Shown: positions 37,001 through 47,438 of the stretch, piece by piece
How positions within the stretch are numbered: position 1 is the first letter of the stretch
Layout: the number at the start of each line of letters is the position of its first letter
Source: Owenia fusiformis
Lineage: Eukaryota; Annelida; Polychaeta; Sabellida; Oweniidae
Direction: 5' to 3'
DNA length: 64,000 nucleotides
Assembly: GCA_903813345.2 (NCBI GenBank)
Contig: CAIIXF020000003.1
Location: 3,810,109-3,874,108, forward strand
Notes under the pieces: generated by a model
The model's input: only the letters and a program-made list of their open reading frames with translations
What the model was told of the DNA's origin: nothing
The model's database searches: none
Made by a program: the position numbers and the translations under genes

Positions 37001-40000
37001 TACTTACTGCAGTGTACAAAAAATGTCCTTCCCGATGTAGAGGCAGAAGGGGCCAGGTATATAGAGTTAAACGTATGTAAGTGGAACACCCTTGTATAAG
37101 TGGAACACTCTTGGTTCCACTTAAAGTGTTTCACTTACAGAAGTTGTTCAACTTGGCATAGTTCACACTACATATCACTCCCCCCAGTTTTCTGCAAGTT
37201 AAAATGCTCAATTCTGCAAGTGAAATTAGTGAATTCTGCAAGAAGAAAGGGCTAATTCTGCAGAAATTCCGCGGATATTCGCGGCATTTTTTTATATAAT
37301 ATAAATAACTGTTATTAATTTATGTCTTTGTTTAACTTTCTGATGAGAACCGAAAGAAAAACTAATGGTTTTCGAACCAGTAAACGGGAAAATATCGTGA
37401 TAGTCAGGTAGTCAGTCACTACATACATGCTGCCATCTAACGGCAGAAATCAAACGATGGCGTTTAGAATTTTCACTTCGCATAATTTGGGTTATTTCTG
37501 CAAGGGATTTGACTGAAAACGTGTCAAATTGTTACAGGTAAGACTGACTTTTTAAACTTTTGGAAAATATATGGATTCTGCGGAAAATTCCGCGGAAATT
37601 GACCAAAATAGTTGATTCTGCAATTCCGCGGGCAGAGGCAAATTCCGTCCGCGCTCTGCAAACACGGAATCCTGGGGGCAGTGACATATACACTGAGAGA
37701 AATTAAAATTCAAAATTCAAAAGTTGCTCTCAAAAATAAAAAAAGTGAAACAGTCAAATAATTTTAGTTTACAGTGTCTTATTTAAACCTCTTAATAAAT
37801 AAAGGAATTTGAATTTAAAATAAATTTCCTGTATTGTCAATGTCACATTCATGCATGAATTCATGCAAAATGTGACATTTTCAATACCCCATCTCATTAA
37901 GCTATCATTTCCCTTCTATTGCAGTGAATCTGAGACTGGAACTGTAAAAGATTCTGTTGATTTTCAATACCTTATCTCATTAAGCTATCATTTCCCTTCT
38001 ATTGCAGTGAATCTGAGACTGGAACTGTAAAAGATTCTGTTGATTTTCAATACCTTATCTCATTAAGCTATCATTTCCCTTCTATTGCAGTGAATCTGAG
38101 ACTGGAACTGTAAAAGATTCTGTTGATTTTCAATACCTTATCTCATTAAGATATCATTTCCCTTCTATTGCAGTGAATCTGAGACTGGAACTGTAAAAGA
38201 TTCTGTTGATTTTCAATACCCTATCTCATTAAGATATCATTTCCCTTCTATTGCAGTGAATCTGAGACTGGAACTGTAAAAGATTCTGTTGATTTTCAAT
38301 ACCTTATCTCATTAATTAAGCTATCATTTCCCTTCTATTGCAGTGAATCTGAGACTGGAACTGTAAAAGATTCTGTTGATTTTCAATACCTTATCTCATT
38401 AAGATATCATTTCCCTTCTATTGCAGTGAATCTGAGACTGGAACTGTAAAAGATTCTGTTGATTTTCAATACCTTATCTCATTAAGCTATCATTTCCCTT
38501 CTATTGCAGTGAATCTGAGACTGGTACTGTAAAAGATTCTGTTGATTTTCAATACCTTATCTCATTAAGATATCATTTCCCTTCTATTGCAGTGAATCTG
38601 AGACTGGAACTGTAAAAGATTCTGTTGATTTTCAATACCTTATCTCATTAATTAAGCTATCATTTCCCTTCTATTGCAGTGAATCTGAGACTGGAACTGT
38701 AAAAGATTCTGTTGATTTTCAATACCTTATCTCATTAAGATATCATTTCCCTTCTATTGCAGTGAATCTGAGACTGGAACTGTAAAAGATTCTGTTGATT
38801 TTCAATACCTTATCTCATTAAGATATCATTTCCCTTCTATTGCAGTGAATCTGAGACTGGAACTGTAAAAGATTCTGTTGATTTTCAATACCTTATCTCA
38901 TTAAGCTATCATTTCCCTTCTATTGCAGTGAATCTGAGACTGGAACTGTAAAAGATTCTGTTGATTTTCAATACCCCCCTCATTAAGATATCATTTCCCT
39001 TCTATTGTAGTGAATCTGAGACTGGAACTGTAAAAGATTCTGTCGACTTTATCCAATTGAACTTTGCTGAGATGAACAAACTATGGGTCCGAATGCAGCA
39101 TCAGGGGCATTCTAGGTAATTATATATATTTTCTTGTTTGTTAGAATGTATCTTGTTTGTGAGAATGTATCTTGTTCATGAGAGTGTATCTTGTTTGTCA
39201 GAATGTATCTTGTTTGTGAGAATGTATCTTGTTCATGAGAATGTATCTTGTTTGTTAGAATGTATTTTGTTTGTGTGAATGTATCTTGTTTGTTAGAATG
39301 TATCTTGTTTGTGTGAATGTATCTTGTTTGTTAGAATGTATCTTGTTTGTGTGAATGTATCTTGTTTGTTAGAATGTATCTTGTTTGTGTGAATGTATCT
39401 TGTTTGTGTGAATGTATCTTGTTTGTTAGAATGTATCTTGTTTGTGTGAATGTATTATGTATATAATGTGTGTATGAATGTTACCTATGGTGTGTTTGAG
39501 CGTTAACACATGTTTCCTCTAATCAGTTTGACTGATGAAACTCCCTTTTTGGGGTTGATGATTTGGCTGAGTGGACTGGAGCACACTGTAAGCTAAGCCT
39601 CTGTGGCTGTAACAATCAGGTTGAGAGTTCAAGTTCGTGTTTATTCATTTAATATGGAGTATATAGTATATACCCTTTTGCCCAGAAGCCAGTAAGTAAT
39701 AATTGTTTCTCTCTAACTAGGATGAATAATTTTAGAATTTTGCTGCCGGTTTTAGCTTAGTGGGTTTGGAGGCCATTTTGAATTTTTCGATAAAAATGTG
39801 AAAGTATCACTTTGTGTCTTGGTTAATTTGCAGAGATAAAGAAAAGCGTGAACAAGAGAGACGGGAACTGAGAATTCTGGTCGGTACAAATCTTGTGCGA
39901 TTGAGTCAGCTTGAATGCGTTGACTTGGAGACGTACAGGAAGGTCATACTGCCACCTATATTAGAGCAAGTAGTCAGCTGCCGAGACCCTATAGCTCAGG

Positions 40001-43000
40001 AATATCTAATGGAATGTGTTATTCAGGTATGTAATGTAAATTATGTAAAATGTATTTAAATAGAAATTATTACAGGGTACAACGATATAATGGGGGGCAA
40101 TAATGGCATGTAGATCACCCACATTAATATGGCCTTCAACAACTACAAACACTTGAAAAAAACAATTTAAATAGTTTTAATTCAAAATGTATGAGATATA
40201 ACGTTTAAGTACACTGTATGTTATAGGTGTTCCCTGATGAATTCCACTTACAGACCCTCAACACATTCCTTCGTGCATGTGCAGATCTTCATAAAGATGT
40301 CAATGTAAAAAACATCATCATTTCCCTCATAGACAGGTTGGTATTAATGTACTCTCATACAAGGGTTGTTCAAAAAATCAATGTAAAAAACATCATCATT
40401 TCCCTCATAGACAGGTTGGTATTAATGTACTCTCATACGAGGGTTGCTCAAAAAGTCAATGTAAAAAACATCATCATTTCCCTCATAGACAGGTTGGTAT
40501 TAATGTACTCTCATACGATGGTTTTTCTAAAAGTCTGAACTCTTTGAAGTTTCACTTCAGAAAAATATAGAATTATAGCATTCGACCATGACTAATTCAA
40601 ATCATGTAATGTCTATCCTAGTGATCTTTCATCCGGATTACATGTTTCTAATAGTCCCTGGAGACTGGCTTCAGAGCCACTCTTGGTATCACACTCACAG
40701 TATAAATGTACTCTCATACGAGGGTTGTTTTAAAAATTCAAACTGAAAATATCAAATTTCAGGCTGGCACAGTTTGCCCACAAAGATGAAAGTGTAGGCA
40801 TACCATCAGAAATCCAACTGTTTGACATATTTTCCCAGCAGATCTCTACAGTTATACAGGTAGCTATAATATGTCTTTCTTCCTGACTTGAACAGTACTT
40901 CTAACTCGTAATCCCCCATACTCCCCCCTCCCCATCGCAGGTATATAAATAGAGAATGGCGTACCATCAGAAATCCAACTGTTTGACATATTTTCCCAAC
41001 AGATCTCTACAGTTATACAGGTAGCTATTATATATCTTTCTTCCTGACTTGAACAGTACTCCTAACTCGTAATTCCCCCCCCCCTCCCCATTGCAGGTAT
41101 ATAAATGGAGAATGGCATACAATCTGAAATTCAAATTTTTTCCACTTTGTTCTCAAAGATTTCAAAAATTGTAGAGTGAAAATTTCCATAACTCTTGATT
41201 AAAGATCCTTTTTAAGAACCTATTCCATTCAACCTTCATGTAGTAGTTAATTTGAAGACTAAAGTAATGGCCATTCTATTTTGTATTCATTGTATTTCAG
41301 AATCGTCCAGATATGCCACCGGAAGATATTGTTTCACTACAAGTGGCTCTTATCAACCTAGCACTGAAATGTTACCCAGATAAGACAGAATATGTTGACA
41401 AAGTATTAGAAACAACGGAGGAAATATTTAACAGATTGAACTTAGACCAGTAAGTTAGAACTTAGACCAGTAAGTTAGAACTTAGACCAGTAAGTTAGAA
41501 CTTAGACCAGTAAGTTAATTATGGTTTTTTGTTTCTGACTCACTCTATTTGTACAAGATTATTCATGGAAAAATATCAATTATTGATAAAGTTAGAGCAT
41601 ATAGTGCATTACTTCTGAGACAACCCTCGTACACTGTGATTATGAAAGAATGGATTGTTAAAATATTACCCTTGATAACACATCATGACAGGATAACTTA
41701 AGTTATTACCAAAAATAATTTGCCCCTATTCTTGTCCAAATGTGCCTACACCCCCAAAATGCAATCTGATTTTGGACGCCGTTTTGATGCCAAATTTCGG
41801 TGCCACGGCGCCAAATTGACTGACTAGTCCGGTGAGAAATTTTGGTGTCGAAAATTTTCGGTGCCGGAACAGCGCGAAATTTTTTCGATGCCAAAACGGC
41901 GCCGAATTATATTGGCTGTGTATACTCTGGTATTGATCTGATTTTCATGTCTGAAAATGATAAATATCCTCAAGCAAGTCAGCCTTTATGAAATGCAGCC
42001 AAAAAACAATAGTCATTTGAGTGGAAGGTTAATGGTTAATTGAGTCTTTTTGGTAAAACTGGAGAAAACAGGGTAACCCAAAAGTATGTTTATAGTTATT
42101 CAACAATTTTTAAACTGTAACTGTAAACCTACTCTCGGGCCACCCAGTATATCCTCACAAAGCTAAAAAATCTAGAGAGAATTGTCAGAACTACTTCAAA
42201 ATTGTATCGATTTTAACAATTTTATTCAATCGAAGAATTAACATGTTCTACTTGTTAAAAGTTTGTTACAATTTGTATTTCAGTTTGGAGCACACCACAG
42301 CAGTATCAAAGGAACTTACAAAACTTATGAAAATACCAGTGGACAACTATAACAATGTTCTTACGCTTGTTAAACTGGAACATTATGGCCCTCTCTTTGA
42401 GTACTTTGACTACACAGCCAGGAAGGGCATTAGCTGTTATATTATCAATAATGCCCTTGATAACGATACACAGATACCAACACAGGAACAGGTATGGATA
42501 TTATCAATAATGCCCTTGATAACGATACACAGGAACAGGTATTGATATTATCAATAATGCCCTTGATAACGATACACAGATACCAACACAGGAACAGGTA
42601 TGGATATTATCAATAATGCCCTTGATAATGATACACAGATACCAACACAGGAACAGGTATGGATATTATCAATAATGCCCTTGATAACGATACACAGATA
42701 CCAACACAGGAACAGGTATGGATATTATCAATAATGCCCTTGATAACGATACACAGGAACAGGTATTGATATTATCAATAATGCCCTTGATAACGATACA
42801 CAGATACCAACACAGGAACAGGTATGGATATTATCAATAATGCCCTTGATAACGATACACAGATACCAACACAGGAACAGGTATGGATATTATCAATAAT
42901 GCCCTTGATAATGATACACAGATACCAACACAGGAACAGGTATGGATATTATCAATAATGCCCTTGATAATGATACACAGATACCAACACAGGAACAGGT

Positions 43001-46000
43001 ATGGATATTATCAATAATGCCCTTGATAATGATACACAGATACCAACACAGGAACAGGTATGGATATTATCAATAATGCCCTTGATAATGATACACAGAT
43101 ACCAACACAGGAACAGGTATGTATATTATTAATAATGCCCTTGATAATGATACACAGATACCTACACAGGAACAGGTATGGATATTATCAATAACGCCCT
43201 TGATAATGATACACAGATACCAACACAGGAAAAGGTATGGATATTATCAATAATGCCCTTGATAATGATACACAGATACCTACACAGGAACAGGTATTGA
43301 TTTTGATGCGGTAAAACATCTAAGATTGCACAGTTGTAATGAACACCTTCCTACTTGGAGTTTTCAAACGTAAATGAACCCTGTTTGTAAAGAACACCTG
43401 TTTAAAAGGTTGTGTACTGTGAATATACTGTTTCCTCTTTGAACATTACTATAAAGTTGCATATGATGTCAAAGAATGTATTGTATTTTTTCAATCTTTC
43501 AATTTCAGTTCAATCTTTGGCATTCATCAACTAATTTTTCTGGCACCTAATAGTTTGTGATTTAATTGCATTATAAGTTACAAATTACAAGTTTTATATC
43601 CCTTTCAACATTTTCTGTGTTGATAAATTTTTATTTATTTTAATCATTCATTACACTATTGAGATAAAGAAAAAAAGAAAAAAATTGTAAAATACTTTTG
43701 ATATTTTATTTTCAGGTTGACGCAATCCTTGGATTGGTTGGCCCACTCATCGTGGACCAGAGCGACCAACCAGAAGAAGAGGAAGATCCCGAAGATTTCA
43801 TGGAGGAACAAGGCCTGATGGGAAGGTTCGTCAACCTGTTACTCGCAGATGATCCCGATCAACAATATTTAGTAAGTATAATCACTATATGTTGGGGCAG
43901 GGTGAGCACTCTGGGTCACGTCGTTGGGGCAGGGTGAGCACTTTGGGTCACGTCGTTGGGGCAGGGTGAGCACTCTGGGTCATGTCGTTGGGGCAGGGTG
44001 AGCACTCTGGGTCACGTCGTTGGGGCAGGGTGAGCACTTTGGGTCACGTCGTTGGGGCAGGGTGAGCACTTTGGGTCACGTCGTTGGGGCAGGGTGAGCA
44101 CTCTGGGTCACGTCGTTGGGGCAGGGTGAGCACTCTGGGTCACGTCGTTGGGGCAGGGTGAGCACTCTGGGTCACGTCGTTGGGGCAGGGTGAGCACTCT
44201 GGGTCACGTCGTTGGGGCAGGGTGAGCACTCTGGGTCACGTCGTTGGGGCAGGGTGAGCACTTTGGGTCACGTCGTTGGGGCAGGGTGAGCACTTTGGGT
44301 CACGTCGGCAATTGAGTGTTGATGATAAATCTATGGGGCATTGACCACCAGTGAGCCCATATTCTTCCTAAGTTGTATGATGATGCATAGTCGATGGTTC
44401 TATAGTCAATTGTTGAATAGTCAGTGATTGCATAGTCATCGATGATGGTACAATATAAGATCATTAACTCAATAAGTCTTTGCACTTGGTTTTTGAACCC
44501 TCACTATGATACTTAGCTCAATACGTATATATAATATTAACCCATTGAAATTTTTGGAGTACTTGTGTCACAGTTTGATGTAAAAACTGTTAACACGAAT
44601 CTCACTTTCATTTTCAGATACTGAACGCAGCGAGGAAACATTTTGGAGCAGGCGGAAATAAGCGAATAAAATACACACTGCCATCTATAATATTTGGAGC
44701 TTACAAATTAGCATACAAGTATAAGAGCATAGCAGAAGAGGTAGGTTTTACCCAGAATTATTCATAAACATTAGGGAGGTTTAATGTTACAGGTTTAAGA
44801 GAACTTAGGCGTGAACTATAGTCCTTAGCTCATTAATGACCAACCCCGAGAGATTTTTTCTATGATGTCATAATCGTATCTGACCAACACTGAGATATCT
44901 TGTCCAATATATGTCACACAATTTGTATCAATAATCCTACCAAATATTGTAGGGGTCTATTGGGGAACATGGTTGGGTGCAATTCAAATATATTGTCATT
45001 GGCTTCACAATTGCATAAAACATCGCAAAGAGGGTGTTGATACAGTCAATTTTATGCTTATATGAAAACTTGCCATTTTGCTCAATCTTTCATCAAAATG
45101 GCCAGTCACCAACAGAAAACCTCCAAAAAAGCTTTGGCCAGCAATGAGTTAGGGGATCAGTTAAAAAATAAGAAAATTAGATACAAGATTTAGAAAAATC
45201 CTGAAAAATTTCCATATACTGCCACAATTCTTAGTTAAGTGCTGCCCTCTTTACAACATGCTCAAATCTAAAACCAAATAACAATTTTTCATGTATATAG
45301 GATGAGAAATGGGAAAAGAAATGTCAAAAGATCTTCTCATTCTGCCATCAAACAATAGGAGCCCTCATCAAGGCGGAGCTAGCAGAGTTGCCATTAAGGC
45401 TTTTCCTCCAGGGTGCCGTATCTGCGGGCGAGATCGGCTTCGAAAATCATGAATCTGTGGCGTATGAGTTCATATCTCAAGTAAGTTGATATTTTGTGAT
45501 CTCTTAATGTTGTACAGTTCTGTTATTCAGTTTAAATCATTATGGCAAAAATACTCATGATGCACCCTACTCCCCATTATGCTGAGTGTTGTTGATGCCA
45601 ATTTTGAGTCAAAAATTCAACGAAATTTGGTGATGTTGGGAGAGCATTGAATCAAAGTGGATAAAGATAAAAAACTACGACTGAAATTCATTTTTCACAA
45701 TTAATCTGAAAACATAGGATCAAATCCTATGCTAAGGGCTGATGTAAAAAAGTCATTTCATTTGAGAAACATTTTCAATAATAACTCCAGACTTTTATGT
45801 CATTTTATGACAAGACACAAATACATGACATAGCAAAATGAAGGAGATTTTCTTGCTTCCTAGTGTGACATTCCAGTGAACCTTATCTTCTTACAGTCTC
45901 TACGAGCCATCTCCAGATAATAAATAAACCATCAAGCCTCATGCATTGCTTTATTCCCAGGTTTAAAATCTGTGATTAGCTTATTCATCCAAACATTCTC

Positions 46001-47438
46001 AAAATACAGTTGCATCATGTGTTAAAACTCGGCGTTTAAATGCATGTTTATTTTTCAGGCATTTTCCATATACGAAGATGAAATATCTGACAGTAAAGCG
46101 CAGCTCTCTGCCATTACGTTAATAATAGGAACTGTTGAACAAATGAAATGCTTTGGAGATGAAAACCATGAGCCTCTGAGAACCCAGTGCGCACTAGCAG
46201 CCTCTAAATTGTTAAAGAAGCCAGATCAGTGTCGTGGAGTTGTGACGTGTTCACATTTATTCTGGTCTGGAAAGTCAAAAGACAACAATGGAGAAGAGGT
46301 AAATATTTAATAACTTGGAAATTATAGCTAAAGATAGTCGACAGAGTTAAGGGGTATTCAAAAAGTATTTTTGGGATACTTTGTAACCTTTAGTACTACA
46401 GACTGCCAACAAATATGTGGATAGCCATGGTACAAGACTAAGTTTTGTTTTGAAAAATCATGGTTTATTTTAACAAATACATTTGCATACACATTGTCAT
46501 GTAACTCTATTCTTCTTTAAGATGCGGGATGGCAAACGTGTTATGGAATGCTTAAAGAAAGGATTGCGGATTGCCAACCAATGTATGGATAGCTCAGTCC
46601 AAGTCCAACTGTTCGTAGAAATACTCAACCAATATATTTACTTCTATGAGAAGGGCAATGACCAGGTGAGAAATACACTATACATTCTCACACCTATGTA
46701 ACCTGAAATTCAAATCATTTAATTACCTGTTTCAAGTTCAATGGTTCTTGCAAATGCAGGTTTTCAAAACACATTCGTATCAATAAAGCCAAGTTACTTG
46801 AGTTGAAATTGACACTCCAAGACACTCAGTCATTCTTTTCCTAGGACTGTTCTATGTCGAGGACCTTTAGCATGATAAATGCCAACAATTGGGTTGATTT
46901 AAAGATAATGTCATTTTAAGTGCAAAATTGTACAATTTCTTACTATTTAGTGATTTTGATTTATGATGAGGACTTAAAGGAATGAAAACCTCACCATTGG
47001 ATCGATTTAAAGGTTATAAAGTGCAAGGTTGTTAGATTTTGTTATTTTAAGTGCAACATTATATAAGTTTAAGTATATAACATATAACAAGTTTAAGTAG
47101 AACATTGTAGATGTATGTCTTAGTACAACATTTAATGATTTTTGAATGCAAATTGTGGATTTGCTGCATCACAGAGATTCCAATGTGTTGAGAGCCCCCC
47201 CCCCCCACCCGATAGTCCAAATGTGTGAAGTATAATTTAATGATTACATGGTTTCGTCTTCCAGGTCACTGTTGCGGTGCTGAATCAACTTATTGGAAAG
47301 ATCCGGGAAGATCTACCAAACCTCGAGGCCAACGAAGAAACAGAACAAATCAACAAACATTTCCAGAACACTTTAGAACATTTAAGAGGTCAAATGGAGT
47401 CAGATGGGGAATCAAAATATGAGGGCCTTACACTTTAA
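34040..47438 (+). CDS. VPS35: VPS35, core subunit of the retromer complex (17 coding exons)
   Basis: Large alpha-solenoid scaffold of retromer, which recycles cargo from endosomes to the Golgi and plasma membrane with VPS26 and VPS29. Exons: 34040-34042, 35440-35541, 35789-35885, 36137-36260, 36871-37056, 39011-39115, 39834-40026, 40227-40336, 40763-40859, 41301-41449, 42284-42491, 43716-43871, 44618-44740, 45301-45480, 46059-46298, 46522-46665, 47265-47438. All junctions are GT-AG and in phase, giving 796 residues, the human length. The VPS26-binding PRLYLL motif is at 107-112 and spans intron 4. [12 protein letters not shown]-type and FGAGGNKRI stretches, IREDLPNLE and a YEGLTL end are typical. 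Asp622 in YEDEISD corresponds to human Asp620. Exon 1 carries only the start codon; an in-frame ATG six codons upstream (34,022) could extend the protein. Six exon junctions are tandemly duplicated. Confidence 0.97.
34559..34948. mobile_element. 390-bp inverted-repeat element in VPS35 intron 1
   Basis: Terminal inverted repeats of about 30 bp: TAGAAGTAATTTCATCTGGA... at 34,559-34,589 and its complement ending ...GGAATTACTTCTCA at 34,918-34,948. No coding capacity and no obvious target duplication. Confidence 0.75.
35180..35500 (+). repeat. Triplicated acceptor of VPS35 exon 2 (about 130-bp unit)
   Basis: The acceptor TTCTATTTCAG and the first 55 or so nucleotides of exon 2 occur three times, with exon starts near 35,186, at 35,310 and at 35,440 (the functional copy). 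The first copy has lost its AG (TTTCGG). The second has an intact AG, but the exon copy runs into TGA shortly after the duplicated part. Only the last copy continues into the rest of exon 2 and its donor. Confidence 0.9.
35594..35740 (+). mobile_element. Short family E copy in VPS35 intron 2
   Basis: 147 bp with the TGTCACCAT...GACATATTGTTATAGTCTCC left end and the GGTGACATATTGCATGTTAG...GCCTTGTT right end, lacking the satellite core. Confidence 0.75.
37176..37683. mobile_element. 508-bp inverted-repeat element in VPS35 intron 5 (TSD ACATAT)
   Basis: Ends CACTCCCCCCAG and CTGGGGGCAGTG are inverted repeats. ACATAT flanks both sides (37,170-37,175 and 37,684-37,689). The interior repeats ATTCTGC and the palindromic CCGCGG in AATTCCGCGG contexts. 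Non-autonomous; hAT-like by its CA...TG ends and short duplication, which is inference. Confidence 0.8.
37880..39055 (+). repeat. Array of 13 decoy acceptors plus the real acceptor of VPS35 exon 6 (83-bp unit)
   Basis: Fourteen tandem copies of an 83-bp unit; two copies carry a few extra bases around ATTAATTAAG. Each unit contains a polypyrimidine tract and AG (CCCTTCTATTGCAG) followed by the first 40 or so nucleotides of exon 6 (TGAATCTGAGACTGGAACTG). The last copy, starting at 39,011, runs on into the full exon and donor. The functional acceptor reads TTGTAG, whereas all decoys read TTGCAG. 83 is not a multiple of three, and a decoy used without further splicing reaches a stop in the next unit. 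Confidence 0.95.
39126..39465 (+). repeat. 19-20-bp minisatellite in VPS35 intron 6
   Basis: About 17 copies of TGTATCTTGTTTGTKAGAA-type units begin about 10 bp after the exon 6 donor. It does not contain exon sequence. Confidence 0.9.
40299..40534 (+). repeat. Three in-frame copies of the VPS35 exon 8 donor (78-bp unit)
   Basis: A 78-bp unit made of the last 38 or so nucleotides of exon 8 plus the start of intron 8 occurs three times. Donors ACAG/GTTGGT lie after 40,336, 40,414 and 40,492. Because 78 is a multiple of three and no stop occurs, all three donors keep the phase into exon 9. Use of the second or third would insert 26 or 52 residues. The intronic part contains TACGAGGGTTGCTCAAAAAG, which looks like a mariner terminal repeat. 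Confidence 0.9.
40790..41150 (+). repeat. Duplicated VPS35 exon 9 end and donor (about 161-bp unit)
   Basis: The 3' part of exon 9 and its donor (GTTATACAG/GTAGCT, first at 40,860) recur at 40,961-41,021 with an intact donor. A third, decayed copy lies at about 41,111. The second copy also has an AG (CATCGCAG, 40,940) upstream, so it could be read as a separate 80-nt pseudo-exon. Confidence 0.85.
41438..41518 (+). repeat. Four copies of the VPS35 exon 10 donor (20-bp unit)
   Basis: The 20-bp unit GAACTTAGACCAGTAAGTTA is repeated four times, placing identical GTAAGT donors at 41,450, 41,470, 41,490 and 41,510. The first continues the protein in phase. Later ones would add in-frame TAA (from CAGTAAG) and are non-coding. 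Confidence 0.92.
41752..41920 (+). repeat. 170-bp interspersed repeat, family F, copy 2
   Basis: Same orientation and ends as the copy at 1883-2052, lying in VPS35 intron 10. It shares GACTGACTAGTCCG and GAATTATATTGGCTGTG. Confidence 0.7.
42447..43298 (+). repeat. Array of about 15 copies of the VPS35 exon 11 donor (59-bp unit)
   Basis: A 59-bp unit (two copies shortened to about 45 bp) made of the last 45 or so nucleotides of exon 11 plus the first bases of intron 11. Each copy ends in a donor, CACAGGAACAG/GTATGG or GTATTG. The first, at 42,492, is the functional one by alignment with VPS35 and phase to exon 12. About 14 decoys follow, the last near 43,292. 59 is not a multiple of three, so decoys shift the frame. 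Confidence 0.95.
43892..44307 (+). repeat. 32-bp G-rich minisatellite in VPS35 intron 12 (13 units)
   Basis: Thirteen copies of GTTGGGGCAGGGTGAGCACT... begin about 20 bp after the exon 12 donor. The unit does not contain exon 12 sequence, but each has GGGTGAGC, a donor-like word. Confidence 0.93.

Noticed and set aside
37880-39055. CRISPR array
   Set aside because: Direct repeats without unique spacers, in an animal intron; the unit is an exon edge.
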